A DNA stretch of 64,000 nucleotides from contig CAJUSR010000010.1 in NCBI GenBank assembly GCA_910588855.1, forward strand, positions 1 through 64,000, read 5' to 3'. This document shows positions 39,963 through 48,758 of this stretch, piece by piece (position 1 is the first letter of the stretch; each line of letters starts with the position of its first letter). Made by a program: the position numbers and the translations under genes. The DNA comes from an uncultured Kineothrix sp. (GTDB taxonomy: Bacteria; Bacillota; Clostridia; Lachnospirales; Lachnospiraceae). The notes under the pieces were generated by a model. That model worked only from the letters and a program-made list of their open reading frames with translations. It was not told the origin of the DNA and searched no databases.

Positions 39963-40784
39963 ATGAACAAATGGAAAAAAGCAGCTTCACTGGCGTTATG
40001 TCTTGGCCTCCTGTTCGGCACGGCGGCACACGCACAGGAGATATCTCCGACAGACATAGATTATTCAGCCGTATTTGATGCAGAATATTACTATAACAAT
40101 AACCCTGACGTACAGCAGACTATCGGTCATGACAAGAACGGATTGTTAGAACATTTTATAAATTCCGGCATGAAAGAAGGACGTACCGGAAAAGCTGATT
40201 TCAATGTACGGGCATATATGAAAAATAATCTGGATTTACTATCCGTATATGGTATCAAGGATTTAAGTTCTTATTACTATCATTACATTCAATCAGGGAA
40301 AGCGGAAGGGCGGTCAGCAATCACCCAAATTGGCCCTGCCAATGAAATCGCTTCCTTTTCCACCCAATATAACACGGAAGAAGACAGGGCAATCAACGTG
40401 GAACTGGCATCCCAGCGCATTAACGGCATCGTTGTCCAGCCAGGGGATTCCTTTTCCTTCAGCAACTCAATTATGTCCAGGACAATAGCAAACGGCTACG
40501 TGGTCGCCCCTTCTTTCGCTTCCGGAAGGATAGTATCCAGCGTAGGGGGCGGGATTTGCCAAGTGTCCTCTACTTTATATGTGACTATGATGCTTTCCTC
40601 CATCCCTGCATCGGAAAGATACGCCCACTCCTTAAACGTGGACTACGTACCGAAAGGATTGGATTCGGCAATCGTAGAAGGAATGAAGGATTTACGTTTT
40701 AAAAACCCTTATGACTATCCGATTTGCATCAACTCGTCGGCAGAAAACGGCACGCTGACTGTCAGCATAAGCAAAGCGGACTGA
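39963..40784 (+). CDS. Secreted VanW-domain protein with two surface-type repeats
   Basis: A 273-residue exported protein: signal peptide ending near AHAQ (residue 25), then two copies of an about 45-residue repeat (FDAEYYYNNNPDVQ and LLEHFINSGMKEGRT, then FNVRAYMKNNLDL and YYYHYIQSGKAEGRS), a motif found in bacterial wall and toxin-associated proteins, followed by a compact VanW domain (VVQPGDSFSFSNSI, GYVVAPSFASGRIVSSVGGG, ICQVSSTLYVTMML). It lacks the peptidoglycan-binding-like domains of the 594-residue VanW protein at 28 kb. Ribosome binding site AAAGGAG. Monocistronic. Function in the wall is assumed, reaction unknown. Confidence 0.88.
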   Translation: MNKWKKAASLALCLGLLFGTAAHAQEISPTDIDYSAVFDAEYYYNNNPDVQQTIGHDKNGLLEHFINSGMKEGRTGKADFNVRAYMKNNLDLLSVYGIKDLSSYYYHYIQSGKAEGRSAITQIGPANEIASFSTQYNTEEDRAINVELASQRINGIVVQPGDSFSFSNSIMSRTIANGYVVAPSFASGRIVSSVGGGICQVSSTLYVTMMLSSIPASERYAHSLNVDYVPKGLDSAIVEGMKDLRFKNPYDYPICINSSAENGTLTVSISKAD

Positions 40785-40819
40785 TGCGGCAATAAAATCC
40801 GTGGGCTCATTATTAAAAA

Positions 40820-40911
40820 TTTGATACCAAATTTTAATTTAATAGCAAATTTTAAATTAATAACAAAAATCTAATTTTTTTATTGACAAATCTGTTTGTT
40901 ATGTGTAAAAT
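40820..40911 (+). promoter_or_regulatory. AT-rich upstream element and promoter of tRNA-Gly
   Basis: TTGACA (40883-40888) and TAAAAT (40906-40911) are 17 bp apart and about 50 bp before the tRNA. Upstream, three degenerate 18-bp repeats of the type CAAATTTTAATTTAATAG form an A/T-rich stretch consistent with an UP element. Confidence 0.75.
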
Positions 40912-40958
40912 AACTAATGTTGATGCAGCAGAGAAATACGGCATCGGTTGTTTTATAC

Positions 40959-41031
40959 GCGCGAGTGGCTCAGTTGGTGGAGCGCGACCTTGCCAAGGTC
41001 GAGGCCGCGGGTTCGAGTCCCGTCTCGCGCT
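40959..41031 (+). tRNA. tRNA-Gly (anticodon GCC)
   Basis: Full cloverleaf of 73 nt: acceptor GCGCGAG with CTCGCGC, D-arm GCTC-GAGC, anticodon stem CGACC-GGTCG with loop TTGCCAA, variable loop AGGCC, T-arm with TTCGAGT loop (one G-T pair). Discriminator T. CCA is not encoded; a TTTTT run follows at once. Confidence 0.96.
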
Positions 41032-41184
41032 CTTTTTGATTCTTAAGGAATCCGGCATTTATGCAGGGTTCCTTAATTTTTTTGCTTCTTTGCGAAAGCA
41101 GTTGGAAGAAGGTATTCCTGGCTTCTCCACAGACAACACAAAGGCGCAAAAGGTACCTTTTTGCGATATATGATTTCAAACCTT

Positions 41185-41937
41185 TTATGTACTTTTCACA
41201 AACACAAATTTCCCGTCATCCGACAGCTCTTCCCTGTACCGGTATCCCATAGCGTCAAACGCCTTTATCCCTTCCGGTTCTTCCACCCTATTTTCCGCCA
41301 GAAAGCGCACCATCTCCCCTCTTGCCATTTTCGCAAACGTGCCTTTCTGCTTCCGTTTCCCATCCACTTCCTCTTCAAAGGAGACCGTAATAAAGCGGCA
41401 GGATGGTTCCACATAGGGCTCCACAGCGCAGGAATATTCTTTTGATGCCAGGTTTAAAATAACCCTATCTTCATTCCCTTCCATTAGCTCCCGATAAATT
41501 CTGCTGCCCCAAAACCCATACAAATCTTTCTTTCCCCCCACCGGCAGCCGCGCCTGCATCTCCAGACGGTAAGGCGTTACACCGTCAAAGGGTCGCAGTA
41601 CACCGTAAAATCCCGATAAAATCCGCAAATGCTCTTCCACATAGGCAAGCGCCCCTTCCGTAAACACACCCGGAGCCATATGCTGATATTGCAGCCCTTC
41701 ATAAGCAACGAGCGCCGGCGTTAAGCACTCTTCCAAATTCATATTCGCAAACCGCCGGAAATTCAGCTCCGCCAGCTTATCATTACATTTCCACAGCGCT
41801 TTCGCCTCCTCAAAAGAAAGCTTTTGCACCTCACGCATCAAAATTTTCGCATCCGTAAGAAAACAGGGCATTCCATCTACCGCAAAGGAATCCCTGTCCA
41901 CATTCATTTTCTTTGCCGGTGAAATGATTATTCTCAT
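41185..41937 (-). CDS. yaaA: Peroxide stress protein YaaA (DUF328)
   Basis: A 250-residue YaaA protein, which in E. coli lowers free intracellular iron during H2O2 stress and binds DNA. N-terminus RIIISPAKKMN is the family hallmark; LAYVEEHLRILSGFYGVLRP and YGFWGSRIYRELMEG are conserved segments. The start was set at the ATG preceded by AAAGGAG. It follows bcp on the same strand, and both relate to peroxide defence, which supports an operon. Confidence 0.94.
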   Translation of the reverse strand: MRIIISPAKKMNVDRDSFAVDGMPCFLTDAKILMREVQKLSFEEAKALWKCNDKLAELNFRRFANMNLEECLTPALVAYEGLQYQHMAPGVFTEGALAYVEEHLRILSGFYGVLRPFDGVTPYRLEMQARLPVGGKKDLYGFWGSRIYRELMEGNEDRVILNLASKEYSCAVEPYVEPSCRFITVSFEEEVDGKRKQKGTFAKMARGEMVRFLAENRVEEPEGIKAFDAMGYRYREELSDDGKFVFVKST

Positions 41938-42009
41938 ACCGGTTTTCTCCTTTATCATTCCCAAACTTTTGCCGGCTGCCCCAGGCAGAACACTCCATAT
42001 CCCGCAGGG

Positions 42010-42462
42010 TCACAGCTCTCCCAGCATCTGTTCCGGGTTCTGTTCTGCCTTCACTTTATCAAAAGCTTTCTCAATCACACCGTTCTCATCAATCAAATAA
42101 GTAGTCCGTACAACCCCCATGCTCTTTTTCCCGTAACTAATTTTTTCCTTCCATACATCATAAGCCTGAATGCAGGCAAGTTCCGTATCGGAAAGCAAAA
42201 GAAAGGGCAGATTGTATTTTTCCTCAAACTTCTTATGCGAAGCCACGGAATCCTTGCTGACCCCGATAACAACCGCCCCTTTCTCCATAAACTGAGGATA
42301 TAGCTGTCCGAAATTGCATGCCTGCTTTGTACAGCCCGGCGTATTATCTTTGGGGTAAAAATAGAGAACCACCTTTTTCCCCTTATACTCCTCCAACGTA
42401 TGCATGTTCCCATTCTGATCCGGCAGCATAAACCCCGGTGCCTTTGTTCCAACTTCCAACAT
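42010..42462 (-). CDS. bcp: Thioredoxin-dependent peroxiredoxin, Bcp/PrxQ type
   Basis: A 150-residue peroxiredoxin reducing H2O2 and organic peroxides with electrons from thioredoxin. Motif YPKDNTPGCTKQACNF: peroxidatic Cys followed five residues later by the resolving Cys, the atypical two-Cys arrangement of PrxQ. The length is typical. First gene of the bcp-yaaA pair. Confidence 0.95.
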   Translation of the reverse strand: MLEVGTKAPGFMLPDQNGNMHTLEEYKGKKVVLYFYPKDNTPGCTKQACNFGQLYPQFMEKGAVVIGVSKDSVASHKKFEEKYNLPFLLLSDTELACIQAYDVWKEKISYGKKSMGVVRTTYLIDENGVIEKAFDKVKAEQNPEQMLGEL

Positions 42463-42589
42463 ATCTTATATGCTCCTTTCCCAAATGCAGCTTGCCTTTC
42501 CTTTATATCTGATGCGGCAAACCGGATATTCTTTATTTTTCCACCATTCGTCGGATATCATACCTCTTTTCGCATATCGGCATACATAA

Positions 42590-43000
42590 TCAATCGGTTT
42601 GCTTCTTCTCTTCCTTCGCAAAAACCTTGCGTATCCTTTTCGTCAAATCGTCAGAATAAAAAGGTTTCAAGATATAATCGCAAATCCCCAGCTTAGCGCT
42701 TTTCAAGACAAAATCCTTATCTTCCACACCGGTTAGCATGATTACCGGTATATCTGCCCGGTCTTTCATAGCACGTATCTCTTTCAACGTCTCAATCCCG
42801 TCTTTTTGTGCCATCTGAATGTCCAACAAAATGAGATCCGGCTTCTCCTGCTCCAAATATTTTAAAGCCCGTGTTCCTGAATTGACAGTAATCACTTCAT
42901 AATCGTTCTGCAAGGTATTTGTAATCCGTGTTAATATAATAGCCGCATCGTCCACTGCCAAAATCCGCTTTTTGGCATCTCCTCCTTCTGTTTGACTCAT
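42590..43000 (-). CDS. Stand-alone CheY-like receiver protein
   Basis: A 136-residue single receiver domain: RILAVDDAAIILTRI, phosphoacceptor Asp in LILLDIQM, Thr in IPVIMLTG and Lys in YILKPF. There is no output domain. Its start overlaps the hybrid kinase stop by 4 bp, so it is the natural phosphorelay partner of the Hpt domain of that kinase or a competing phosphate sink. Confidence 0.9.
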   Translation of the reverse strand: MSQTEGGDAKKRILAVDDAAIILTRITNTLQNDYEVITVNSGTRALKYLEQEKPDLILLDIQMAQKDGIETLKEIRAMKDRADIPVIMLTGVEDKDFVLKSAKLGICDYILKPFYSDDLTKRIRKVFAKEEKKQTD

Positions 43001-45849
43001 TTATGCTCTTCCTCCTTTTCTAGTATACTAAGTAGCTCACCCAACAGCTCCTCCGCATTATCATCCTCATATAACCTCAACTGCTCCCGTATCTGTAAAA
43101 GACGCTCCGATGTTCCCTCCGGCAGTTCGTGAAGCAGCATTGCATCCACCTTATCCGTACACTCCCGGGAATGGAAATGCTTCAGTTCTTCCAAAGCTGC
43201 CTCTGTCTGTTCCTTCAGCTCCTGTATTGGCAAACCCGGAAGTTTTTCTTTCTTTCCATCTTCCTGCCTGCGCCGTTCCAAAAATTGCCCAATGTTTGTC
43301 AGAAGGGTTTCATATTCCGCTAGTAGCAATGGGAATTGCCCGGAAATAAATTCCTTATCGCCCTTTGCCGCTGCATTTTCATGGCTGCGGGCCATTGCCG
43401 ACACTTCCATAGCCCCGATATTAGCGGATGCGCTTTTTAATCCATGTACCTCTATCTGATACCGTACCATATCCGATTCCACAATATCACGCAGAAGCTC
43501 TATCTTGCGTTTACCATCTATACAGTAAAGTTCCAGCAAATCTACATAGCCCTCTTCATCGCCGGAATAATATTCCATCGCAGCATCCATATCTATCCCG
43601 TCAATTTGGAATGCTGCCGCCTCCAACGGTTTGGTTTCCTTTTCTTTATCTCCGGTCTGCCTGTACTTCTCCGGCACCCAGCGCAGCAAAAGCTGGTTCA
43701 ATTCTCTCCTATCAAGAGGTTTTGCAATGAAATCCTGAAAACCGCATTCCAGAAAATGTTCCCTCATACCTTCCATTGCATTGGCTGTTAAGGCAACCAT
43801 AATAGGGGCAGCCCCATTTTCGCCGCAATCCCTACGGATAATCTCTGCCGCCTCAATGCCATCCATACCAGGCATCATATGATCCATAAAGATAATATCG
43901 TACCGGACATCACGTACCAGCGCGATAGCCTCCGGCCCGCTTTCCGCCTCGGTTAAATCAAAAGCATAATTCTTCAGGAAGCCTCTGGCTACCTTGCGGT
44001 TAATTACATTATCATCGACAATCAACACTTTCACGCCAGGTGCGGTAAAAGTATCCCCCACTTTCTGTTCCTCTTGCGGAATCTTTGGCATCTCCGAAAT
44101 CGGCCGCTTATCTACGATTTTCTGGGGAATGGTGATTGTAACCGTCGTCCCTTTACCGTAGGTGCTTTCCACCCCGATGGTTCCCCCCATCAATTCCACC
44201 AATTGCTTTACAATAGCAAGCCCCAGACCGGTACCTTCCGCACTCCGGTTACGCCTGGAATCCACTTGCCGGAAATCCTCAAATATTTTGCTAAGATCTT
44301 TTTCTTTAATCCCGCATCCTGTATCCTCTACATGGAAAATAAGCAATTCCTCATCTGCATCCCTTCCGGGTTTGCCTGTAATATATGTACGCACATATCC
44401 TTTTTTTGTGAATTTTATAGCATTGTTTATAATATTAATCAAAACCTGTTTAATCCTGCCGTCATCGCCGTTATAGCGGCAGGGGATTGTTTCATCACAC
44501 TCATATTTCAGGATTAATCCCCGCTGGGAAGCCGCCATGTCCATCATGCCTATGACTTCGTCCGCCATAACCTTCAGGTAATAATCCACATACACCAGTT
44601 CCATTTTGCCCGCTTCTACCTTGGACAAATCCAAAATATCATTGATAATTGCCAGAAGGTTTTTTGCCGCAGACTGCACATCCTTTGCATGGGCGTAAAT
44701 CTCCGTATCCCCGCACTCCTCCATAATAATATCATTCAACCCAATGATAGCATTCATTGGAGTCCTTATTTCATGGGACATATTGGCAAGAAACTCGCTT
44801 TTTGCGATACTGGCCTTTTCTGCCTGGCGCCGCACACTCTTTATTTCATTAATATATGCCTTTATGTCCGTCATATCCAGGATCAAAATAACACAGCCCT
44901 GCCTCTTGCCGTTTACATCTATGATATTTCTGCTATGGCTTTCGTACTCCCTTCCGTCAATCGAAAAACTTTGCGGATTATCTTCGTTCAATATTTCTTC
45001 ACGGAAATCTTCCACTACCCGGATGTTCTCCCCCAGCTTGTGGGCAGGCAGACGGGTAAAAATATTTGCCGCTGCCCTGTTATAGCTGACCAGACGGTCA
45101 TGGTCATCCAGCGTAATCACGCCATCGCCCAGGCTTTCCAAAACTTTTTCCGCTGCCAAATGGCGGAAATCATAATTACGCCGGCTCCAGACTACAATAA
45201 CCACCAAAGACATAGATATAGTCAACGTCACCGGGGTAAAATCGAATACTTTCACAAGTTTGCAGACATAGGCTACCAACATAATAACAGGCAGGGTGGA
45301 GATTCCCAGAATCGTCCAATACTGACGGCTGACTTTCTGATCCGAACGCTCGCGGATTGCGCTCACCAATGTGTAGATACATAAGGAATAAGGGATGATA
45401 ATACGGGTAAACATGAAAAGCACATACAACGGGCCATAGGTAATGCTGACATGACGGAATCCGTCCGCATCTGCCACCCATTGCACTTCCTGATAGAAAA
45501 GCCCATACCAGTTAAAAAAGACAGAAGGCAGGGCAAAGAAGCTGAGAACACCGAGAACTCTTAAAAGCTTTTTCGGCGGGGTGATATAACAATAAATATA
45601 AAGAAACCAGCAATAACATAACGGCACAAAAGCGGAACCCACATTTTCCACAGTCATCGCCACCATAGCAGCTTCCACCGTGGATGCTGTCAGTTCCAAT
45701 AAATAGCCCACATTCTGTACCAACGAACCGCACATAATGATAATCAACATTTTCTGTTCTTTGGCTCCATCCCCATTTAGCAGAAGAAGCAAAGCTACTA
45801 CAGTCAGGCATATGCCAAAACATTCTAATACAATGACTAAGTCTACCAT
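42997..45849 (-). CDS. Hybrid sensor kinase: 7TM, PAS, HisKA, HATPase, REC, Hpt
   Basis: A 950-residue phosphorelay kinase. About seven N-terminal membrane helices (histidine-kinase 7TM type), then a PAS domain (GDGVITLDDHDRLVSYNRAA), HisKA (EFLANMSHEIRTPMNAIIGL), HATPase_c (NIINNAIKFTKKG, then DTGCGIKEKDLSKIFEDFRQ and GTGLGLAIVKQL), receiver (VLIVDDNVINRKVARGFLKN, MDHMMPGMDGIE), and a C-terminal Hpt with HGLKSASANIGA. The start was placed at the ATG preceded by GGAGAGGG; longer frames run into upstream sequence without support. The signal is unknown. The phosphate route His-Asp-His-Asp would end on the adjacent receiver protein. Confidence 0.93.
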   Translation of the reverse strand: MVDLVIVLECFGICLTVVALLLLLNGDGAKEQKMLIIIMCGSLVQNVGYLLELTASTVEAAMVAMTVENVGSAFVPLCYCWFLYIYCYITPPKKLLRVLGVLSFFALPSVFFNWYGLFYQEVQWVADADGFRHVSITYGPLYVLFMFTRIIIPYSLCIYTLVSAIRERSDQKVSRQYWTILGISTLPVIMLVAYVCKLVKVFDFTPVTLTISMSLVVIVVWSRRNYDFRHLAAEKVLESLGDGVITLDDHDRLVSYNRAAANIFTRLPAHKLGENIRVVEDFREEILNEDNPQSFSIDGREYESHSRNIIDVNGKRQGCVILILDMTDIKAYINEIKSVRRQAEKASIAKSEFLANMSHEIRTPMNAIIGLNDIIMEECGDTEIYAHAKDVQSAAKNLLAIINDILDLSKVEAGKMELVYVDYYLKVMADEVIGMMDMAASQRGLILKYECDETIPCRYNGDDGRIKQVLINIINNAIKFTKKGYVRTYITGKPGRDADEELLIFHVEDTGCGIKEKDLSKIFEDFRQVDSRRNRSAEGTGLGLAIVKQLVELMGGTIGVESTYGKGTTVTITIPQKIVDKRPISEMPKIPQEEQKVGDTFTAPGVKVLIVDDNVINRKVARGFLKNYAFDLTEAESGPEAIALVRDVRYDIIFMDHMMPGMDGIEAAEIIRRDCGENGAAPIMVALTANAMEGMREHFLECGFQDFIAKPLDRRELNQLLLRWVPEKYRQTGDKEKETKPLEAAAFQIDGIDMDAAMEYYSGDEEGYVDLLELYCIDGKRKIELLRDIVESDMVRYQIEVHGLKSASANIGAMEVSAMARSHENAAAKGDKEFISGQFPLLLAEYETLLTNIGQFLERRRQEDGKKEKLPGLPIQELKEQTEAALEELKHFHSRECTDKVDAMLLHELPEGTSERLLQIREQLRLYEDDNAEELLGELLSILEKEEEHK

Positions 45850-46090
45850 ATTCCCTCTCCGCCTGCCTACGGCCTTATCAGCCGATGTCATTGGCTTTCC
45901 GTTTATTTCCGCAGGCAATGGGCCGGATATCATGCCTCGTATGGGCATATGGCAAATGCCTCAGGATACTTGGTTTTAAAAATACAATATTACAATTTTG
46001 CTACTGTGTCAAGAAATAGCATATGCCAGCTTTTCCATTCATTACGCTCCATCCACGCAAGCGCTCCACACCCTGAAATCCGAAGGAGTT

Positions 46091-47683
46091 TTATGCCTCA
46101 GATTTGTATTTTCGCAAGGCACAGGAACGAATCGTACCGGGCATACTTTGACAGCAATGCCTACCTACTGCGCGCCCCATGCATCTATAGCGGCATATTT
46201 CTTCTACACGGAACTGCCCATAAATAAAAAAGTGTCTTCGACACTTCCAGACTGTCAAAGAACCCCTGTTATGCAGAAGCGCAGCAGGGGTTCTTTTTAA
46301 AACAGAGACACTTATTGTGATAAAAAATCGGCGGTAAGCGGCTTTCCACTTCCACATCGCCAGTTTCTTCAGGTTCATGGCAGCATATTTCAGCCTTACC
46401 CACATACTGACTCTTTTTAGCCCACGGTAAGGCGTATACCGCATTCCGTATTTTTCTTTTGCGTCGGCAAATACCCTCTCGATCGTCTGCGACCTGAGGC
46501 GGTAGCTTTCTTTTCCCTGTGGTGAATGCCGTATGTCTTCCGCCTGTTCTATGTAATCCCCCCAGATATGACGCGTCACTGTTTTCTGGCATCCCCTGCT
46601 CTCCGTGCATAAATGCCTTGTTCCACATGTGGCACACTGATATTGCAGACTCTTATACTCTCTATAACCTTTCCGGTTGGTTGTGCTGTACAGCAGGCTC
46701 TTGTATTCCGGGCAGATCACGATATCCAGATATTCGTCATATACATATTTATACCATTCATGAAACCCTTTCTTCGTCATGGGGCGTTTGTAAGGCAGGG
46801 ATGGGATTCCCCCATCATCTATGATACGTTTACAGATCCACGGCGTTTTATATCCCGCATCCATCGTGACTATTCTAATCCCAGAAAACCGCGCGGTTAC
46901 CTTTTCATAAAGTGCGTCAAAGGCAACACTGTCATGTACATTTCCGCTTGTGACCACCGTATCCAGTATAAAGTTATGCCTGTCACAGACTGTATGGGCT
47001 TCATACGCAAGACAATGTTTATGGTCCCCTTTCCGGAACATGCCGCTTTCCGGATCAGCCGTTGATACCGTGGTCTCCCGCCCTCCGTCCTCCCCGCCGC
47101 CGGAGTTCCCGTCAAAAGGCTTTTTTCCATGTGCCATGCGGTCTTCATTGATCTCTTGCATGAGCTGTTCCTCATAAGCTTTCGCCGCAGAAGGGATCGC
47201 TTTTTTCATTTTCTTATTGATGTTGGCGTTTGCCTTGATATGGGTCCCGTCCATAAACACAACTTCCGGGGAAGGATAACCACTCTTTTGCGCCTCAAAA
47301 AGTATCCATGTAAAAACCTTCTCTATGGTATCTTCGCTGAAGCGGTGCCTGAAGTTATAACTGATGGTGGCGAAATGAGGAACCGGTTCATTGAGCAGGC
47401 ACCCCAGAAACCACCGGTACGCGATGTTCATATTGATTTCTTCCACGGTACGCCGCAGGGACGGGATCCCGTAAAGATGCTGGATGAGTACCATTTTAAA
47501 CAGAACCACGGGATCCACGCTGGGACGCCCGTTATCCGCACAATAAAGGTCTACCACGAAATCATAAATATGGGTAAAATCCACAGCGCAGTCAATTTTC
47601 CGCAACAGATGGTCCTGCGGGACAAGCCCCTCAAGGCTGACCATTTCCAGTGTATTTCTTTCTGACTTTTCTTTTATCAGCAT
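46091..47683 (-). CDS. IS1182-like DDE transposase, reads through the IS end
   Basis: A 530-residue reading frame; the IS-encoded part is about 479 residues. N-terminal DUF772-type domain (GRPSVDPVVLFKMVLIQHLY, then SLRRTVEEINMNIAYRWFLG) and DDE domain (VVFMDGTHIKANANINKK, VTMDAGYKTPWICKRIIDD, then QTIERVFADAKEKYGMRYTP). A Cys-rich insert CATCGTRHLC is present, as in IS1182 members. No stop codon occurs before the left inverted repeat, so the frame continues about 50 residues into flanking DNA. AGAGGTGAAG precedes the ATG. Catalytic residues appear intact, so it may be active. Confidence 0.9.
   Translation of the reverse strand: MLIKEKSERNTLEMVSLEGLVPQDHLLRKIDCAVDFTHIYDFVVDLYCADNGRPSVDPVVLFKMVLIQHLYGIPSLRRTVEEINMNIAYRWFLGCLLNEPVPHFATISYNFRHRFSEDTIEKVFTWILFEAQKSGYPSPEVVFMDGTHIKANANINKKMKKAIPSAAKAYEEQLMQEINEDRMAHGKKPFDGNSGGGEDGGRETTVSTADPESGMFRKGDHKHCLAYEAHTVCDRHNFILDTVVTSGNVHDSVAFDALYEKVTARFSGIRIVTMDAGYKTPWICKRIIDDGGIPSLPYKRPMTKKGFHEWYKYVYDEYLDIVICPEYKSLLYSTTNRKGYREYKSLQYQCATCGTRHLCTESRGCQKTVTRHIWGDYIEQAEDIRHSPQGKESYRLRSQTIERVFADAKEKYGMRYTPYRGLKRVSMWVRLKYAAMNLKKLAMWKWKAAYRRFFITISVSVLKRTPAALLHNRGSLTVWKCRRHFFIYGQFRVEEICRYRCMGRAVGRHCCQSMPGTIRSCALRKYKSEA
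46224..46247. repeat. Modular hairpin repeat, copy c, left part (split by IS)
   Basis: AAGTGTCTTCGACACTTC, the first hairpin of the module, ends at the IS left terminus. The second and third hairpins continue beyond the right terminus at 47749. Confidence 0.8.
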
Positions 47684-47748
47684 ATCTTCACCTCTGGTTT
47701 TATTGTATCAAAAAAAGTCAGCTTTTGCTGACCTTTTTTGACAGTCTG
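46248..47748 (-). mobile_element. IS1182-family insertion sequence, about 1.5 kb
   Basis: Ends are CAGACTGTCAAA at the left and its reverse complement at the right, extending imperfectly to about 15 bp. It carries the single transposase gene. Inside each end lies a hairpin with a T-run oriented against transcription entering the element: AAAGAACCCCTG/CAGGGGTTCTTT then TTTTAAAA at the left, and GTCAGC-AAAA-GCTGAC then TTTTTTT at the right on the minus strand. The target is a copy of the modular hairpin repeat, at the palindromic CTTC...GAAG junction between its first and second hairpins. No longer target duplication is visible. Confidence 0.9.
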
Positions 47749-47803
47749 GAAGAACCTCCGGTTCTTCCTCAATTTATTTCCTTCTGGCGAAGGAATTTCC
47801 TAT
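47749..47803. repeat. Modular hairpin repeat, copy c, right part
   Basis: GAAGAACC-TCC-GGTTCTTC is followed by TTCCTTC-TGGC-GAAGGAA and TTTCCTATA. Joined to the left part it recreates the full three-hairpin module seen at 11.2 kb. Confidence 0.8.
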
Positions 47804-47809
47804 AAAGAA

Positions 47810-47834
47810 ATAAAAGCGGGGCAACCACCCGCTT
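47810..47834 (-). terminator. Terminator of tRNA-Gly
   Basis: On the minus strand AAGCGGG-TGGTTGC-CCCGCTT is followed by TTATTTC. It lies about 27 bp after the tRNA 3' end. Confidence 0.75.
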
Positions 47835-47860
47835 AAAATTCCGCTTTTTTGCATGAAAAA

Positions 47861-47931
47861 AGCGGGTGATGGGAATCGAACCCACGTGTCCAGCTTGGAA
47901 GGCTGGTGTTCTACCATTGAACTACACCCGC
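47861..47931 (-). tRNA. tRNA-Gly (anticodon TCC)
   Basis: Full cloverleaf of 71 nt on the minus strand: acceptor GCGGGTG with CACCCGC, D-arm GTTC-GAAC, anticodon stem CCAGC-GCTGG with loop CTTCCAA, T-loop TTCGATT. CCA is not encoded. Together with the GCC isoacceptor at 41 kb it covers all glycine codons by wobble. Confidence 0.96.
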
Positions 47932-48058
47932 AAACATATTCTAACTGCTGGCAATTGTACCGCTGTACTTACCAACAGTTAGGATATTACCATATTTTCT
48001 TCCGGTATGCAAGCCCTAATTGCAAACTTGTCCGCAAACTGCCATGCAGTTAGCACCT

Positions 48059-48577
48059 TCAGGCCTTCTTCCCTTCCCTTTGCGTCATACGGCTCGTTAT
48101 ATGCTCCCCCATCCTCTCTTTTGGAACACCAAGGGCAAGGGAAAGCTCCGTGTACAAATTATCTTCTGCCATTCTAAGGTACTTTTCATCCATTGCCGTC
48201 GTTTTCTTCCCTTGGGCAATCCTTTCCTTTTTCCTCATATATAATGTCTTTATAATCTTTACCCAATCCTTGCATTCACAGCTTTTCATTGTTTCCTTAT
48301 ATTTTTCTTCCCGGAGTTTATCGTTGCTTACCCAAAGCTCTTCAATATCCTGGATATGGTCAATCAGGATATCCGCTTCTTCTTTTGTCAAAACCGCACG
48401 CATCACTGTTTTGTTCCCGTCTACCGGAGTAAATATCTTACTGTCCTTGTGGTGGCTGGGGCTCAATATATAATACAGCTTATTTTTCGATGCCCCTTTC
48501 ATATCCAATGTCGTAATATCTTTTACCTCACATACACCCGTGCTGCCATATACAATAAATTCACCTTTCTCAAACAT
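48059..48577 (-). CDS. CarD-like transcriptional regulator
   Basis: A 172-residue protein with the N-terminal CarD_CdnL/TRCF-type RNA polymerase-interacting domain (MFEKGEFIVYGSTGVCEVKD, then LYYILSPSHHKDSKIFTPVD) and a helical C-terminal DNA-contacting region. CarD proteins stabilise open complexes at promoters. Start chosen at the ATG preceded by AGAAGGGAT. Monocistronic, next to tRNA-Gly. Firmicutes often have several paralogues, so no single regulon can be named. Confidence 0.88.
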   Translation of the reverse strand: MFEKGEFIVYGSTGVCEVKDITTLDMKGASKNKLYYILSPSHHKDSKIFTPVDGNKTVMRAVLTKEEADILIDHIQDIEELWVSNDKLREEKYKETMKSCECKDWVKIIKTLYMRKKERIAQGKKTTAMDEKYLRMAEDNLYTELSLALGVPKERMGEHITSRMTQREGKKA

Positions 48578-48758
48578 TTTATCCCTTCTTTTCATCAATC
48601 AAGCCAACGAGTATCCTATCTATTATTATTCTACCCCAAATATTGGACTTTCGCTAACTTTTTTTAATTTTTTCTTAATTTTTGTAGTTTTTTACCCATA
48701 AGAAGGATACCCGTTTGTTGATTTTTTCAGAGAAAAGTTCTTTCCTCTTTTTTAAGCT

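Noticed and set aside
40852..41179. Open frames antisense to tRNA-Gly containing ETGLEPA- and RRDSNPR-like strings
   Set aside because: These are well-known spurious translations of tRNA genes; no ribosome binding site and no independent coding signal.
46269..46637. Separate gene in another frame at the transposase 3' end
   Set aside because: It overlaps the conserved DDE region of the transposase in the same strand and lacks a ribosome binding site. It would only matter if the transposase were frameshifted.
47853..48053. Open frame with GDGNRTHV-like string
   Set aside because: Antisense reading of the tRNA-Gly (TCC) gene, a recurrent annotation artefact.
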